42,806 bases of DNA from a virus. Positions 17,101 through 25,009 of this stretch are shown one piece after another. A model generated the notes under the pieces. The model was not told the origin of the DNA. It ran no database searches and saw nothing but the letters and a program-made list of their open reading frames with translations. Position 1 is the first letter of the stretch. Each line of letters begins with the position of its first letter. A program made the translations under genes and the position numbers. The stretch covers positions 1 to 42,806 of the IMG/VR virus record IMGVR_UViG_3300048066_000007; one strand, 5' to 3'.

Positions 17101-17327
17101 TTTCTTTCTACCAATCGATCTAGCTTTTCTTCAATCCTATCAAACTTACTCATAATTTGACCTAATACTTGAGATGAGTCAGTCTTAGTGACGTACTCTT
17201 TAGCCAACTCTTCTCTAGTTCTGTTCAGCAAAATGGTAACGCGCTTTAGTTCTTCATGGTGAGTTTTAATCCACCATATTAAAAAACCAAACCCTGCGGT
17301 TAATCCAATGTTCCAAATAGATTCCAT
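17097..17327 (-). CDS. small membrane-anchored coiled-coil protein
   Basis: 76 residues: one N-terminal membrane span (NIGLTAGFGFLIWWIKTHH) followed by a charged coiled coil to the C-terminus. It is ATGA-linked to the exported protein downstream and starts two bases after the halogenase-like gene. It could be an inner-membrane anchor or spanin component for the exported cluster. Family not recognised. Confidence 0.5.
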   Translation of the reverse strand: MESIWNIGLTAGFGFLIWWIKTHHEELKRVTILLNRTREELAKEYVTKTDSSQVLGQIMSKFDRIEEKLDRLVERK

Positions 17328-17328
17328 G

Positions 17329-18549
17329 TTACGCTACTTTTTCTAATGCAGAATTAATACCCAAAACATCTTTAAGCCTATCTCTAATACCAAGACCATC
17401 CAGATTTTGTGCAAATGATGGCGACCACCACAAATTACTTAAATGTAAAAAATCTATAGAGGCTTTTCCACTGTCTAATATTACTTCTGGGGCGCGCCCA
17501 AAAGTCCCAGCAGGATAAGCATGTTCTATCATGTCACAGAAAGCCTTATCATACTTTCCAGTTTCCATACATCGCTCACCACGTTCTCTTGCGTAGTCCC
17601 AAAAAGGAGTGTTGTATTTTGAACCAGCAAAATAGTGTAGCATAATTATACGCTCTACGTTTCTTATTAGACCTACATATTCAATGTTAGCCTGTTCTGT
17701 AGACATGATACCTTGGATGCAGTTCATAGCGTTTTCTAAAACGCTATTTGCCATACCAAAAGACATAGCTTCTAAAGGCTCTAAGAAGAAAGACGAGTTG
17801 CCATTGCTTGCTAATCGGTCAGTAAAATTTCGGTTCTTTGAGTAGTTGTTAAAGCCAAAAGAGTTAGTTTCTTTACTGGGCGTTAAGCCAAAGTCACTAA
17901 ATATTGCCTTTATGTCTTCTTTAACTTCTTCAAGCGTGTTGATGTCGCTGTTATATAGATACCCAACAGAACATCTATTTTGTAAAGGTATCCCAAACAC
18001 CCAACCATACGGCCTAGCAATAGTAAGTGTGTGTGAAAACTTTGGGGCATCCCAGTAGCATTGATTTACATGGACAGCGTTTACAGGAATGTAAGCAGAC
18101 TGTGAGTGTTTGCTGTAATCTTTAGGGCGACCAGAACAATCAATAATATAGTCAGCATCAATATCATCGGGAGTTATGTTATGCTCAAACAAATCAACAT
18201 GATCTTTTAGCTTACCATAGATGTAGTCTTGCATTTTGTTTGCGTTAAAGTGAATAGCAGTTGATGGTGTAGGAAAATCGTGTAGAAATTCTTCTTTTGT
18301 TTTAGACCAACCGCGCTTGAATATGCCTGTTTTTACATAGGCATCTACAAGATTAAAATCTTTCCCACTAAACCCCAAAGTCTTGTTTAAAAGGTGAGGT
18401 AAGATGAGAGTTGTCCCCTCACCTACTGCTTGCGGTTTTATAGTGGGGTCATAGTGCCACTCAACCTTTGCGTCTGGGAAGTTAAGTTTCATTTGTAGCG
18501 CAGACATACACCCTACAGTTCCACGCCCTATGACTGCGTATTTCTTCAT
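17329..18549 (-). CDS. flavin-dependent (tryptophan-type) halogenase-like protein
   Basis: 406 residues from ATG 18549, which overlaps the upstream stop as ATGA (an in-frame GTG at 18582 is less likely). The FAD dinucleotide motif is G8-x-G10-x-x-G13 (VIGRGTVG); VGEGTT is at 42-47; K73 in AYVKTGI lies where the catalytic lysine of PrnA-type halogenases is expected; W183-x-F185-x-I-P188 is the WxWxIP signature with Phe for the second Trp; FFLEPLEA is at 254-261. Such enzymes oxidise halide with FADH2 to halogenate aromatic or other substrates. A cyanophage relative (VirX1) is an active halogenase. The substrate here is unknown, and no flavin reductase is seen nearby. Confidence 0.85.
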   Translation of the reverse strand: MKKYAVIGRGTVGCMSALQMKLNFPDAKVEWHYDPTIKPQAVGEGTTLILPHLLNKTLGFSGKDFNLVDAYVKTGIFKRGWSKTKEEFLHDFPTPSTAIHFNANKMQDYIYGKLKDHVDLFEHNITPDDIDADYIIDCSGRPKDYSKHSQSAYIPVNAVHVNQCYWDAPKFSHTLTIARPYGWVFGIPLQNRCSVGYLYNSDINTLEEVKEDIKAIFSDFGLTPSKETNSFGFNNYSKNRNFTDRLASNGNSSFFLEPLEAMSFGMANSVLENAMNCIQGIMSTEQANIEYVGLIRNVERIIMLHYFAGSKYNTPFWDYARERGERCMETGKYDKAFCDMIEHAYPAGTFGRAPEVILDSGKASIDFLHLSNLWWSPSFAQNLDGLGIRDRLKDVLGINSALEKVA

Positions 18550-18986
18550 GCCATATCCAAAATAGAAGGTATTGAAGGCCACGTAACAGAAGTTGGAAAT
18601 GTATCTTGATCTGTTATATCTAACAAAGCTGTTCTATACGCTGTGACTTCATTTTGTTGGGTAGAAGTTAATCCATCCCAACGCATAGGGTTTGAAACAA
18701 CAGGATCAACAAGACTAGCCAATAGTCCATTCCGTTCACGCCTTATTTCGGCGGCATTAGAGTTATCTATCTCCTCTTGTGTTGGAGGCTCTGGAGCGAC
18801 ATAAGGCGCAATGTCATTTGCCTCTTGCATCTGAGCTAATAAAACTGTGTTGTCTATAGTATTATCTGCATCATTTACGTCTAAGGTGTAGGGCGTCCAA
18901 CCTTCATATTTTTCAAGGTCTAGCCAACAGTCTATGCGATTACCTGTGTCGTCTATATAAATTGCGTCTTTGTAAGTATAAGCCAT
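18546..18986 (-). CDS. tail-fibre assembly chaperone-like protein
   Basis: 146 residues from the ATG at 18986, coupled to the upstream stop by TAATG and preceded by GAGG; a TTG further upstream is rejected. The C-terminal half (EIRRERNGLLAS, YRTALLDITDQDTFPTSVTWP) is the pattern of phage tail-fibre assembly proteins, in which a conserved RxxRxxLL helix and a YRxALxDI segment recur. It follows two fibre-type genes, consistent with folding or attaching them. The N-terminal 60 residues are acidic and not recognised. Confidence 0.7.
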   Translation of the reverse strand: MAYTYKDAIYIDDTGNRIDCWLDLEKYEGWTPYTLDVNDADNTIDNTVLLAQMQEANDIAPYVAPEPPTQEEIDNSNAAEIRRERNGLLASLVDPVVSNPMRWDGLTSTQQNEVTAYRTALLDITDQDTFPTSVTWPSIPSILDMA

Positions 18987-19462
18987 TATGAGTACCTCAC
19001 CCAAAGACCAGTGTATTTTTGATTCCAGTTACTGCCACCATTACCTGTATTTGCTCCGGGAGACATTAAACGCCAACTTCCTGAGTAAGTTTGGTTACTT
19101 ATAACAGTGCCGGGACTATTATAACCACTGTTGGCTTCTAGACCATTGGTAGCTGTAGTACCAGAAGTCGAAGTAGCTGTTCTATCTGCCCCATTTTGCC
19201 CGCTTGCTAATGCTGTTCTAGGTCTTAATGCACTTCCTGACGCTGTTCTTCCTTCTTTATAGACTGCAAAGTTACTATCGCTTGCCATACCAGTATCGTA
19301 AGCAAGAGTATATGTACCTACACCATTTACGTCTGTAGATGCTCCAGCATCAATATTACCGCTACCAAGAATAGAAGTTCCGCCGACTGTCTTTAGCCCA
19401 CCTACACTTGATAAATTACGACTGTCATCAATAACAGTTGTTCCACCTACTTTAATAGCCAT
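18986..19462 (-). CDS. tail-fibre/receptor-binding accessory protein
   Basis: 158 residues. The N-terminus MAIKVGGTTVIDDSRNL is a common opening of phage fibre subunits that sit on a baseplate or on another fibre. The remainder is Gly/Ser/Thr/Asn-rich with few charged residues, as in receptor-binding tips, and ends in aromatic WVRYS. Position between the long fibre and its chaperone supports a host-recognition role. Exact fold unknown. Confidence 0.6.
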   Translation of the reverse strand: MAIKVGGTTVIDDSRNLSSVGGLKTVGGTSILGSGNIDAGASTDVNGVGTYTLAYDTGMASDSNFAVYKEGRTASGSALRPRTALASGQNGADRTATSTSGTTATNGLEANSGYNSPGTVISNQTYSGSWRLMSPGANTGNGGSNWNQKYTGLWVRYS

Positions 19463-19482
19463 CTTCGTTCTCCTTTAAACTA

Positions 19483-21213
19483 TTAGCTGTTAATTTGTGT
19501 TTTAAGCTCATCAATCTGAGCCTGTTGTTCTTTCATAGCCTCGATAAGTACAGCCACAATGTTACCGTATTTAACTGACTTGATGCCATCCTCATTGGTG
19601 TTGACTACATCAGGCAATACATCTTCTACCTCTTGAGCAATGACACCTATTTCTGAGCCACCATTCTCTAGCCAATCAAAGCTAACACCACGCAAAGACT
19701 TAACTGCATCTAGTGAGCCTGTAAGTGTCTCTACATTTGTTTTAAGTGTAGCATCTGAAGTGGAGTTGAAGTTGGTTGCATTTACGTCACTAGTAAAAGT
19801 AGCTACATCGTTGCTTGCAAGTGTTAAGGCTAAAGAAGTATTATCAACATAAAATTGTAGTGATTGTATACCACTACTTCCTGCTTTAATGTATGGACCA
19901 GTCGAGTTGTCATAACCAATTTCTGTTTTATAGTTTGTGTTTGAACCACCACTAACTCTTATAGCTGAAGTTACACCTTTACGAACCTCGAAATCAGTGC
20001 TAGGGGATGAAGTTCCCACTCCAACTCTATCATTGCCACCATCAACAAACAACATACTTGATTGACCATTTGACTCAACACGGAAGTCAAAATCTCCACT
20101 ATCTTCGTTGAAAACAGTTTCACCTGTTGAAATAATCATTCGTGTACTGTCACCAATAACTGCTCTTAAAACATTAGCTTGATTAAATTGTAAATAACTA
20201 TCGTCATCTCCATTAGAGCGTAATTTACCTGTTGACCCCATAACAACATCACTATTGAAGATAGCATCACCAGAGGCTGACATATCAAGGGTGAGGGCTG
20301 TGATGGTTGAGCCGCCATCGTTGCCTTTAAAAATAATATCTTTGTCCGTACTGTCTGATTGAATTATAAAATCATCGTTTGTACTTACAAATCTTCCAAA
20401 AGTATCTGCGTTATCTTGTAAGACAATGTTGCCTCCATCAGCATCTAACATTAAATACGAGGCGGCATCTATGGTTAAGTCGCCAGAAGCATTAGCTATA
20501 TTGCCTGTGACTTGTATGCCGGTGGCGGTGGTGGCTAGTTTGGTTGCGTTGTTGTGGTAAAGCGTAACTGCACCATCATCCGCAGTGGCCATAAATGTTT
20601 CTGACCCATCCCCTTTTTGAAGAAAGATGTTATTAGAGCCACGTATGTATAAATCACCTGTACCTGTATCAGCAATAAGACTATCGCCGCCATTATGATA
20701 AATCTGTAGGTCAGACCCAGCACCGAATATGGCTTTGTCGTTGTCACCGAAGTTGATGTCGCCTGTTGTTGATAAAGCACCAACACTCAAGGAATCAAAA
20801 GCATCTACCATTTTAGCACCAGAGCCTACGCCATCTGAGTAGATTACTTTAGTTTTACCACTAGCAATCGTAACTGTTGCACCAGATCCTTGCTTAATAA
20901 TAATGTCTTGAGATCCACTTGTGGCATTTTCAATGAACCAAAGTTTACTAACAGTATTTGGGCCTATTGTAATTGTACAAGTTGAGTCCAACGTACCTGT
21001 ATACTTTAAGAACATTGAACGACCTGGATCAGTAGCCCCATCTGCTATTGTTGTTGTGTGTGCATCAGCATTTGTCGTTATAGCTTCTGTACTATAAGAA
21101 AAAGCCTCTGCAATTAATTCAAGGTTAGTATTCGTTACTGTACCCCATGAGCCTGACTGATCGCCAGTTGCCATCTCATTGAGGCGAAGGTCATTTACAT
21201 AGGTTGAAGCCAT
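19483..21213 (-). CDS. tail fibre with S74 intramolecular chaperone
   Basis: 576 residues. The middle (about 60-450) is a low-charge beta-rich shaft with repeated GD-L-I, IYHNGG-S, D-AT strings typical of trimeric fibres. The C-terminal 91 residues, starting SDATLKTNV at residue 486, form a peptidase S74 domain (Ser486, Lys491, then IGVIAQEVEDVLPDVV and VKYGNIVAVLIEAMK). This domain trimerises the fibre and then cleaves itself off. Host attachment is the expected function. Confidence 0.88.
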   Translation of the reverse strand: MASTYVNDLRLNEMATGDQSGSWGTVTNTNLELIAEAFSYSTEAITTNADAHTTTIADGATDPGRSMFLKYTGTLDSTCTITIGPNTVSKLWFIENATSGSQDIIIKQGSGATVTIASGKTKVIYSDGVGSGAKMVDAFDSLSVGALSTTGDINFGDNDKAIFGAGSDLQIYHNGGDSLIADTGTGDLYIRGSNNIFLQKGDGSETFMATADDGAVTLYHNNATKLATTATGIQVTGNIANASGDLTIDAASYLMLDADGGNIVLQDNADTFGRFVSTNDDFIIQSDSTDKDIIFKGNDGGSTITALTLDMSASGDAIFNSDVVMGSTGKLRSNGDDDSYLQFNQANVLRAVIGDSTRMIISTGETVFNEDSGDFDFRVESNGQSSMLFVDGGNDRVGVGTSSPSTDFEVRKGVTSAIRVSGGSNTNYKTEIGYDNSTGPYIKAGSSGIQSLQFYVDNTSLALTLASNDVATFTSDVNATNFNSTSDATLKTNVETLTGSLDAVKSLRGVSFDWLENGGSEIGVIAQEVEDVLPDVVNTNEDGIKSVKYGNIVAVLIEAMKEQQAQIDELKTQINS

Positions 21214-21214
21214 A

Positions 21215-21637
21215 CTAGTCTATCCTTATAATTGCGTTGTTAGCTGTCTGAGCAGGGAAAACAACTCTGAAAGTACCTGATGAAACTGTAAAGTCTCCAC
21301 CAAAGTCCAATACAGCGATAGCTCTATCTCCGTCTGTATCGTTATATATTAACGCACCACGCGCTGTAAAACTAGCTGATGTCCACTCAGGATTATCAGA
21401 GTCAAAACATCCGCTTGTTCCGTTTTCAATTACAGACGCATTTGCCAGTGTCACTCCACCAGTAGTGTATCCGTTACCATTAGCAACTTCGTTCGATGTT
21501 GTGTAGGTATCAGTAGTAGCATCTAAACTTGCACTACTTGTGTAGAGAGCGATCTTTATTGTATCACTGTCTAAGTCATGTAACCCAAGCATTACATCTT
21601 TTTTAAATTGGGTACACATTGCTTGTGTAATAGCCAT
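21215..21637 (-). CDS. conserved phage tail protein
   Basis: 140 residues with the opening MAITQAMCTQFKKDVMLGLHDL, then IKIALYTSSA-LDA-T-TYTTSNEVANGNGYTTGG, which recurs in many phages directly upstream of fibre genes. It is beta-rich, with two cysteines. The role is not known; it may be a fibre adaptor or receptor-binding component. Its start overlaps the upstream adaptor gene by one base (TAATG). Confidence 0.65.
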   Translation of the reverse strand: MAITQAMCTQFKKDVMLGLHDLDSDTIKIALYTSSASLDATTDTYTTSNEVANGNGYTTGGVTLANASVIENGTSGCFDSDNPEWTSASFTARGALIYNDTDGDRAIAVLDFGGDFTVSSGTFRVVFPAQTANNAIIRID

Positions 21638-22260
21638 TATAAACCTCCGTTATATTCTGCCGCATAATCGCGTTGCATCTCTTGTACAAATAATTGTACC
21701 GCTTCGTCAAATTGTGTTTTATAAAGCGCCAATGTCTCTCCAGCTTTCAGAAATGCAGATGCTTCATATAGACACGCCGATAATAACACATTTTCTGCGT
21801 TGTCGCCAACCCATGAGTTAGAATTAGTTGAACTTAGCCCAGTTTCTGGTGCAATGAAGTCCACTTGATAAGTATCAGCCGCATTTGGTGTTGGTGCTAT
21901 TGTTATTGTAGTACCAGATGTATTTGCTGATTTTGTGCTATAAAACTTTGGTGTGCCTTGCGTAGTTGCATTAGGCCAATAATCTCGTAAGTAAGAGTCA
22001 ACTCTATGATCTAAATATGATACGACATTTGAGCTAATTATTGACACTTGCCTAATCATCCTAGCACTTGTCACTACATAGTCAGTTGTACCTGCAACTA
22101 AATTAGCAGTTGTAGTCTGCCTAAAACATGGGAGATTAGGTAATCTCTGAAAGATCATATCTTCAGCTTGATTAATAATTTCATCAATTGACGCCTGTAA
22201 CTCTGTTGAGTCGTCTTCTAAAAAGTTTTGAATATTTGCGACTAATGTTGTGTAATTCAT
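21637..22260 (-). CDS. head-tail adaptor protein (SU10/gp4-like)
   Basis: 207 residues. Helical N-terminus (LVANIQNFLED, then IDEIINQAEDMIFQRLPNLPCFRQT), a central beta region and a C-terminal helix with LLSACLYEASAFLKAGETLALYK. This helix-beta-helix plan and the wording of the motifs match podovirus adaptor proteins that ring the portal base. It probably docks on the portal and binds the tail. The assignment is by pattern only. Confidence 0.65.
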   Translation of the reverse strand: MNYTTLVANIQNFLEDDSTELQASIDEIINQAEDMIFQRLPNLPCFRQTTTANLVAGTTDYVVTSARMIRQVSIISSNVVSYLDHRVDSYLRDYWPNATTQGTPKFYSTKSANTSGTTITIAPTPNAADTYQVDFIAPETGLSSTNSNSWVGDNAENVLLSACLYEASAFLKAGETLALYKTQFDEAVQLFVQEMQRDYAAEYNGGL

Positions 22261-23268
22261 TTAGTTACCCCATGTACCACTTCCCCAAGTGCCTTCACTC
22301 CAACCTAGACTAATTTCAAGACTAACTGAACCTACTGCACCTGATCCGCCAAGTCCTGTCTCAATAGCTTCAGAAGCAGAGACTTCTTCACCAACAGCAC
22401 CTGTTGAACCTATACCCGAAATGCCTGTAACAAGCAATTGAATGTTGCCATTGCCAGAAACTCCAAAGCCTTCTGACTCACCATCTCCAGATACACCTGA
22501 TTGACTTAATTCTAATTCAGGAACTTCACTGCCGATTGCGCCTGTACCACCAACCCCAGCTTCACCTATCTCTGTTTCAAAGGTTTCATTACCAACTGCG
22601 CCTGTGCCACCAACGCCTGTCTCAGTTAGTTCTATCTCAGGAACTTCAGTTCCCACTGCACCTGTGCCACCAGCTCCAGACACTGGAGCATCTGTTGTAA
22701 TAAAGAATGTAGATGTACCTGTAGTACCTGTACCACCAACTCCAGTCTCGTTTATTTCTAATGCAATAGACTCACTTCCGACTGCACCTGTACCTGATAC
22801 GCCTGTCTCGTTTATTTCTAATTCGAGAGATTCAGAACCTATGGCTCCTGTACCAGACGTTCCAGTAACAGCTAAATCTTCATTATCAGATACAATTGCC
22901 GTTCCAACATTAGCCGCTCCAGATACGCCAGATACACTAAATATACGATCATTATGTATATCAACATAACCAGCTTCGCCTATAGACGGAACTCCAACAG
23001 GTGGCCTTGCCCTTGGGTCTATTGTCCAATCTTGTGTAAATCCAATATAGACAACAACATTTTCTGGATCATTGTCTGGCCTACCATTAAATAGGGCAGT
23101 CGCGTCCACAACATTTTTAGCAGGAGTAAGTTGTGGGTGTTTTGGTTCCCAATCTTCAGGTGAAACACGCAAGCCATCCCAAGTCGTCTTCAGTTTGGTA
23201 TACTTAACCCGAAGACCACTTCTGTCGCTTATCGCGTAGGATTTTTTTCCTCTTGCGTATTTCCCCAT
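22261..23268 (-). CDS. virion protein with tandem Gly-rich repeats
   Basis: 335 residues. The first 100 (MGKYARGKKSYAISDRSG, then WDGLRVSPEDWEPKHPQL) are a compact basic domain I recognise as recurrent, but unnamed, in late regions of marine phages. Residues about 113-320 hold some ten GVSGTGAVGSE-type units of roughly 20 residues, and the end is Trp/Gly-rich (EGTWGSGTWGN). A surface-exposed or flexible appendage is likely. Between two adaptor-like genes it is probably a tail component. Confidence 0.6.
   Translation of the reverse strand: MGKYARGKKSYAISDRSGLRVKYTKLKTTWDGLRVSPEDWEPKHPQLTPAKNVVDATALFNGRPDNDPENVVVYIGFTQDWTIDPRARPPVGVPSIGEAGYVDIHNDRIFSVSGVSGAANVGTAIVSDNEDLAVTGTSGTGAIGSESLELEINETGVSGTGAVGSESIALEINETGVGGTGTTGTSTFFITTDAPVSGAGGTGAVGTEVPEIELTETGVGGTGAVGNETFETEIGEAGVGGTGAIGSEVPELELSQSGVSGDGESEGFGVSGNGNIQLLVTGISGIGSTGAVGEEVSASEAIETGLGGSGAVGSVSLEISLGWSEGTWGSGTWGN
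22309..22932 (-). repeat. in-gene repeat, about ten 20-residue GxGGTGAVG units
   Basis: Repeated units of the form ETGVGGTGAVGSE-x-E-LELE within the virion gene at 22261-23268. Spacing is about 60 bases; copies differ from each other, and one is interrupted by a TTFFITTDA-like variant. Confidence 0.85.
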
Positions 23269-23951
23269 TAAGATAAGTTCAGCGCAGTAGGCCGAATCCT
23301 TAAACTTACACCATCATTATCTGCCGAAGATGCAATGCTAAATGCGCGTTCATACATTTCATTTAGAAGTGTAAATTTTTCATTTGCAAATTTTATTGCT
23401 AACTTACTTGCCAACCCAGCACATATGCAATCGTTCCAACGATATGGAATGTCTGCATCTTGATTAGATGCTGTAATGTCATCAAGCTGATTAACAGCCC
23501 AATAGACCATACTATATGTTGTCCTGTCAGGTATTTGCCAAATATAAATCTTTGGAGTTATTTGACTATCCAACATATACTGACTTGGCTTACCACTAGA
23601 TGTTTTGTTTGGAAGTTGATTGTAATCAGCAATAGATACACGATTTATTATCTGGTCAGAAGTATCTGTGCCAGAACTGTCTCGTATCACCGCATCCATA
23701 ATATCAATTGTCCCTGCTGGCAATGTGTATGGCGTAGTTTGACCATTCACCAATGTCAGAGTTTTCTGTTCTACAGACCAATAGTTAATACCTCTATTAG
23801 CCCATTCAGAAAAAAGAAGGTTAAGACTGCGCCTTGCAGACACAGCCCTATCACCAGTTTGAGTTTGGGTATCAAGACCACAACGCTCAAATGCTTCAGC
23901 AATTATTTCTTCTACATTAGGTTTAAAGGCTACAGTTCCTGATAGTGCCAT
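23268..23951 (-). CDS. P22 gp4-like head-completion/adaptor protein
   Basis: 227 residues. An N-terminal helical region with EEIIAEAFERCGLD and RRSLNLLFSEWANRGINYWSVE is followed by beta strands (TYTLPAGTIDIMDAVIRD) and a C-terminal helical region (CAGLASKLAIKFANEKFTLLNEMYERA). These match the general plan of podovirus gp4-type stabilisation proteins, which bind the portal after packaging. It is distinct from the adaptor-like protein at 21637, so the phage may use two stacked rings. Confidence 0.65.
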   Translation of the reverse strand: MALSGTVAFKPNVEEIIAEAFERCGLDTQTQTGDRAVSARRSLNLLFSEWANRGINYWSVEQKTLTLVNGQTTPYTLPAGTIDIMDAVIRDSSGTDTSDQIINRVSIADYNQLPNKTSSGKPSQYMLDSQITPKIYIWQIPDRTTYSMVYWAVNQLDDITASNQDADIPYRWNDCICAGLASKLAIKFANEKFTLLNEMYERAFSIASSADNDGVSLRIRPTALNLS

Positions 23952-23960
23952 TTAAGCCTC

Positions 23961-24374
23961 CTAGTATTGCTTAATTGCGCGCATCACTATTTGATACGCA
24001 TCTCCAACTGCACCTGCACCAGTTGTTGTAAACTTAATGTCACCACTACCATTTGCTCCGTAATCGGCAGTGTTTGGTAAACCTCCGAATTTAGAGAAAT
24101 CTTGATAACCTGATTGATTTTCATCAAGGTGCATAACTATAACGTCAGCATCAGCGTCTGCTAATACCTCTACAGTCATTGCCTTAATAACCCACCAACA
24201 TTCTGCAATTCTTAATCCTGTGCAAGTGTCTCCATTTGCACTTTTAGTAAGAGCAGAAACATCAATTTTACTAACGGCACTTTCGTTGCCACCATCTACA
24301 TACTGATACTGAAAAGCAAAAACTACTTCCCTAGTGTTTTCTGAAATTTTTGTTACTGTTTTAATATCCGCCAT
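23961..24374 (-). CDS. small virion protein, unknown
   Basis: 137 residues, beta-rich with few basic residues and a WW pair (AECWWVIKAMTVEV). It has no signal or membrane segment. Lying between the capsid-associated gene at 24423 and the gp4-like gene, it is probably a capsid-exterior or neck protein. TAGGAG precedes the start, just after an intergenic hairpin. Confidence 0.5.
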   Translation of the reverse strand: MADIKTVTKISENTREVVFAFQYQYVDGGNESAVSKIDVSALTKSANGDTCTGLRIAECWWVIKAMTVEVLADADADVIVMHLDENQSGYQDFSKFGGLPNTADYGANGSGDIKFTTTGAGAVGDAYQIVMRAIKQY

Positions 24375-24394
24375 TTGCTACTCCTATAGTTGTA

Positions 24395-24414
24395 GGTGGG
24401 GTTTCATCCCCACC
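24395..24414 (-). other. intergenic hairpin without U-tract
   Basis: A perfect 7-base G/C stem (GGTGGGG with CCCCACC) and a 6-base loop between two virion genes. No run of T follows on the - strand, so it is unlikely to be a Rho-independent terminator; it could mark an RNA processing site or protect the upstream mRNA 3' end. Confidence 0.55.
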
Positions 24415-24422
24415 ATAAAGTT

Positions 24423-24893
24423 TTATGGACGAACAGGAGAGTTGTACGCTTGAGCATATAAAATCGTAATAACTGCAACACCAGCAGTAGTTCCTGCACT
24501 GCTTGTCACTGTAAGTTTAAGATCGGCAGTTCCTGTGTCAGCCCACTCACCTGTACCACCACCTTGTGTAGTTACAGTTTTAAGACCAGCAGTCGTGCCA
24601 GATGCCAATGTATTTAAGATTGTTGTTGCGCCACCAACTGTATCACCAACACTCAAGTTTGTTGTTGTGTTAGCCGCAGTAGACATATCAACTTTACAAT
24701 CAATAATTTTAGATTTTGCTGGAATAACCATGTTGGTTGCACCTGCCGCAATAGCTCCATTTGATAGATCCATTGTGTGCGTTTGCATCATGACAACATA
24801 ACCGACATTTGCTATGTCGCTTCCAACTGTTGTGCCTGTTGTGTTTTTGATAGTACCAGCCCGTACTGGGCCTGAGAATGTAGTTGTACCCAT
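24423..24893 (-). CDS. capsid-associated/decoration-type protein
   Basis: 156 residues, Thr/Ala/Gly-rich. It opens MGTTTFSGPVRAGTIKNTTGT, an opening I recognise in unannotated late proteins near the capsid gene of marine phages. The body alternates short strands and small loops, fitting a beta-rich outer virion protein. AGGAG lies before the ATG. It is the first gene after the independent cassette at 24972-25688 and would need its own promoter or read-through. Confidence 0.55.
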   Translation of the reverse strand: MGTTTFSGPVRAGTIKNTTGTTVGSDIANVGYVVMMQTHTMDLSNGAIAAGATNMVIPAKSKIIDCKVDMSTAANTTTNLSVGDTVGGATTILNTLASGTTAGLKTVTTQGGGTGEWADTGTADLKLTVTSSAGTTAGVAVITILYAQAYNSPVRP

Positions 24894-24902
24894 AATAATC
24901 TC

Positions 24903-24943
24903 CTGTCAGGGTTAAAGTCAGTCACACCATGCGACTGTCAGGG
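24903..24943 (-). promoter_or_regulatory. leader with direct repeat and palindrome
   Basis: A 9-base direct repeat CTGTCAGGG at 24903-24911 and 24935-24943 flanks an imperfect palindrome at 24917-24939 (GTCAGTCACA / TGCGACTGTC). This lies between the terminator of the cassette and the start of the next late gene. It could be an operator or a stem-loop leader for the tail operon. A clear -35/-10 pair was not found. Confidence 0.4.
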
Positions 24944-24971
24944 ATAAAAGTACACTACAACAGCTTTAATT

Positions 24972-25001
24972 AAAAAGAAAGAGGCGATCCGAAGACCGCC
25001 T
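24972..25001 (-). terminator. Rho-independent terminator of the 25010 gene
   Basis: On the - strand GGCGGTC-TTCG-GATCGCC forms a 7-base stem with a stable UUCG tetraloop, nine bases after the stop, followed by TCTTTCTTTTT. A G-U pair is present only in the - strand RNA (A-C mismatch on the other strand), which fits - strand use, although T-rich bases on the other side could allow some two-way action. Confidence 0.9.
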
Positions 25002-25009
25002 TTGTTTTG

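Noticed and set aside
22309-22932. Possible CRISPR array
   Set aside because: The repeats encode a Gly-rich protein in frame, vary between copies and have no constant spacer length.
23460-23942. 160-codon open frame on the + strand
   Set aside because: It lies wholly inside the gp4-like gene, has improbable Cys/Ile/Thr-rich composition and no leader; it is a shadow of the real gene.
24395-24414. Hairpin as a Rho-independent terminator
   Set aside because: No T run follows on the transcribed strand, and the next gene starts close by with its own ribosome site; kept only as a structural element.
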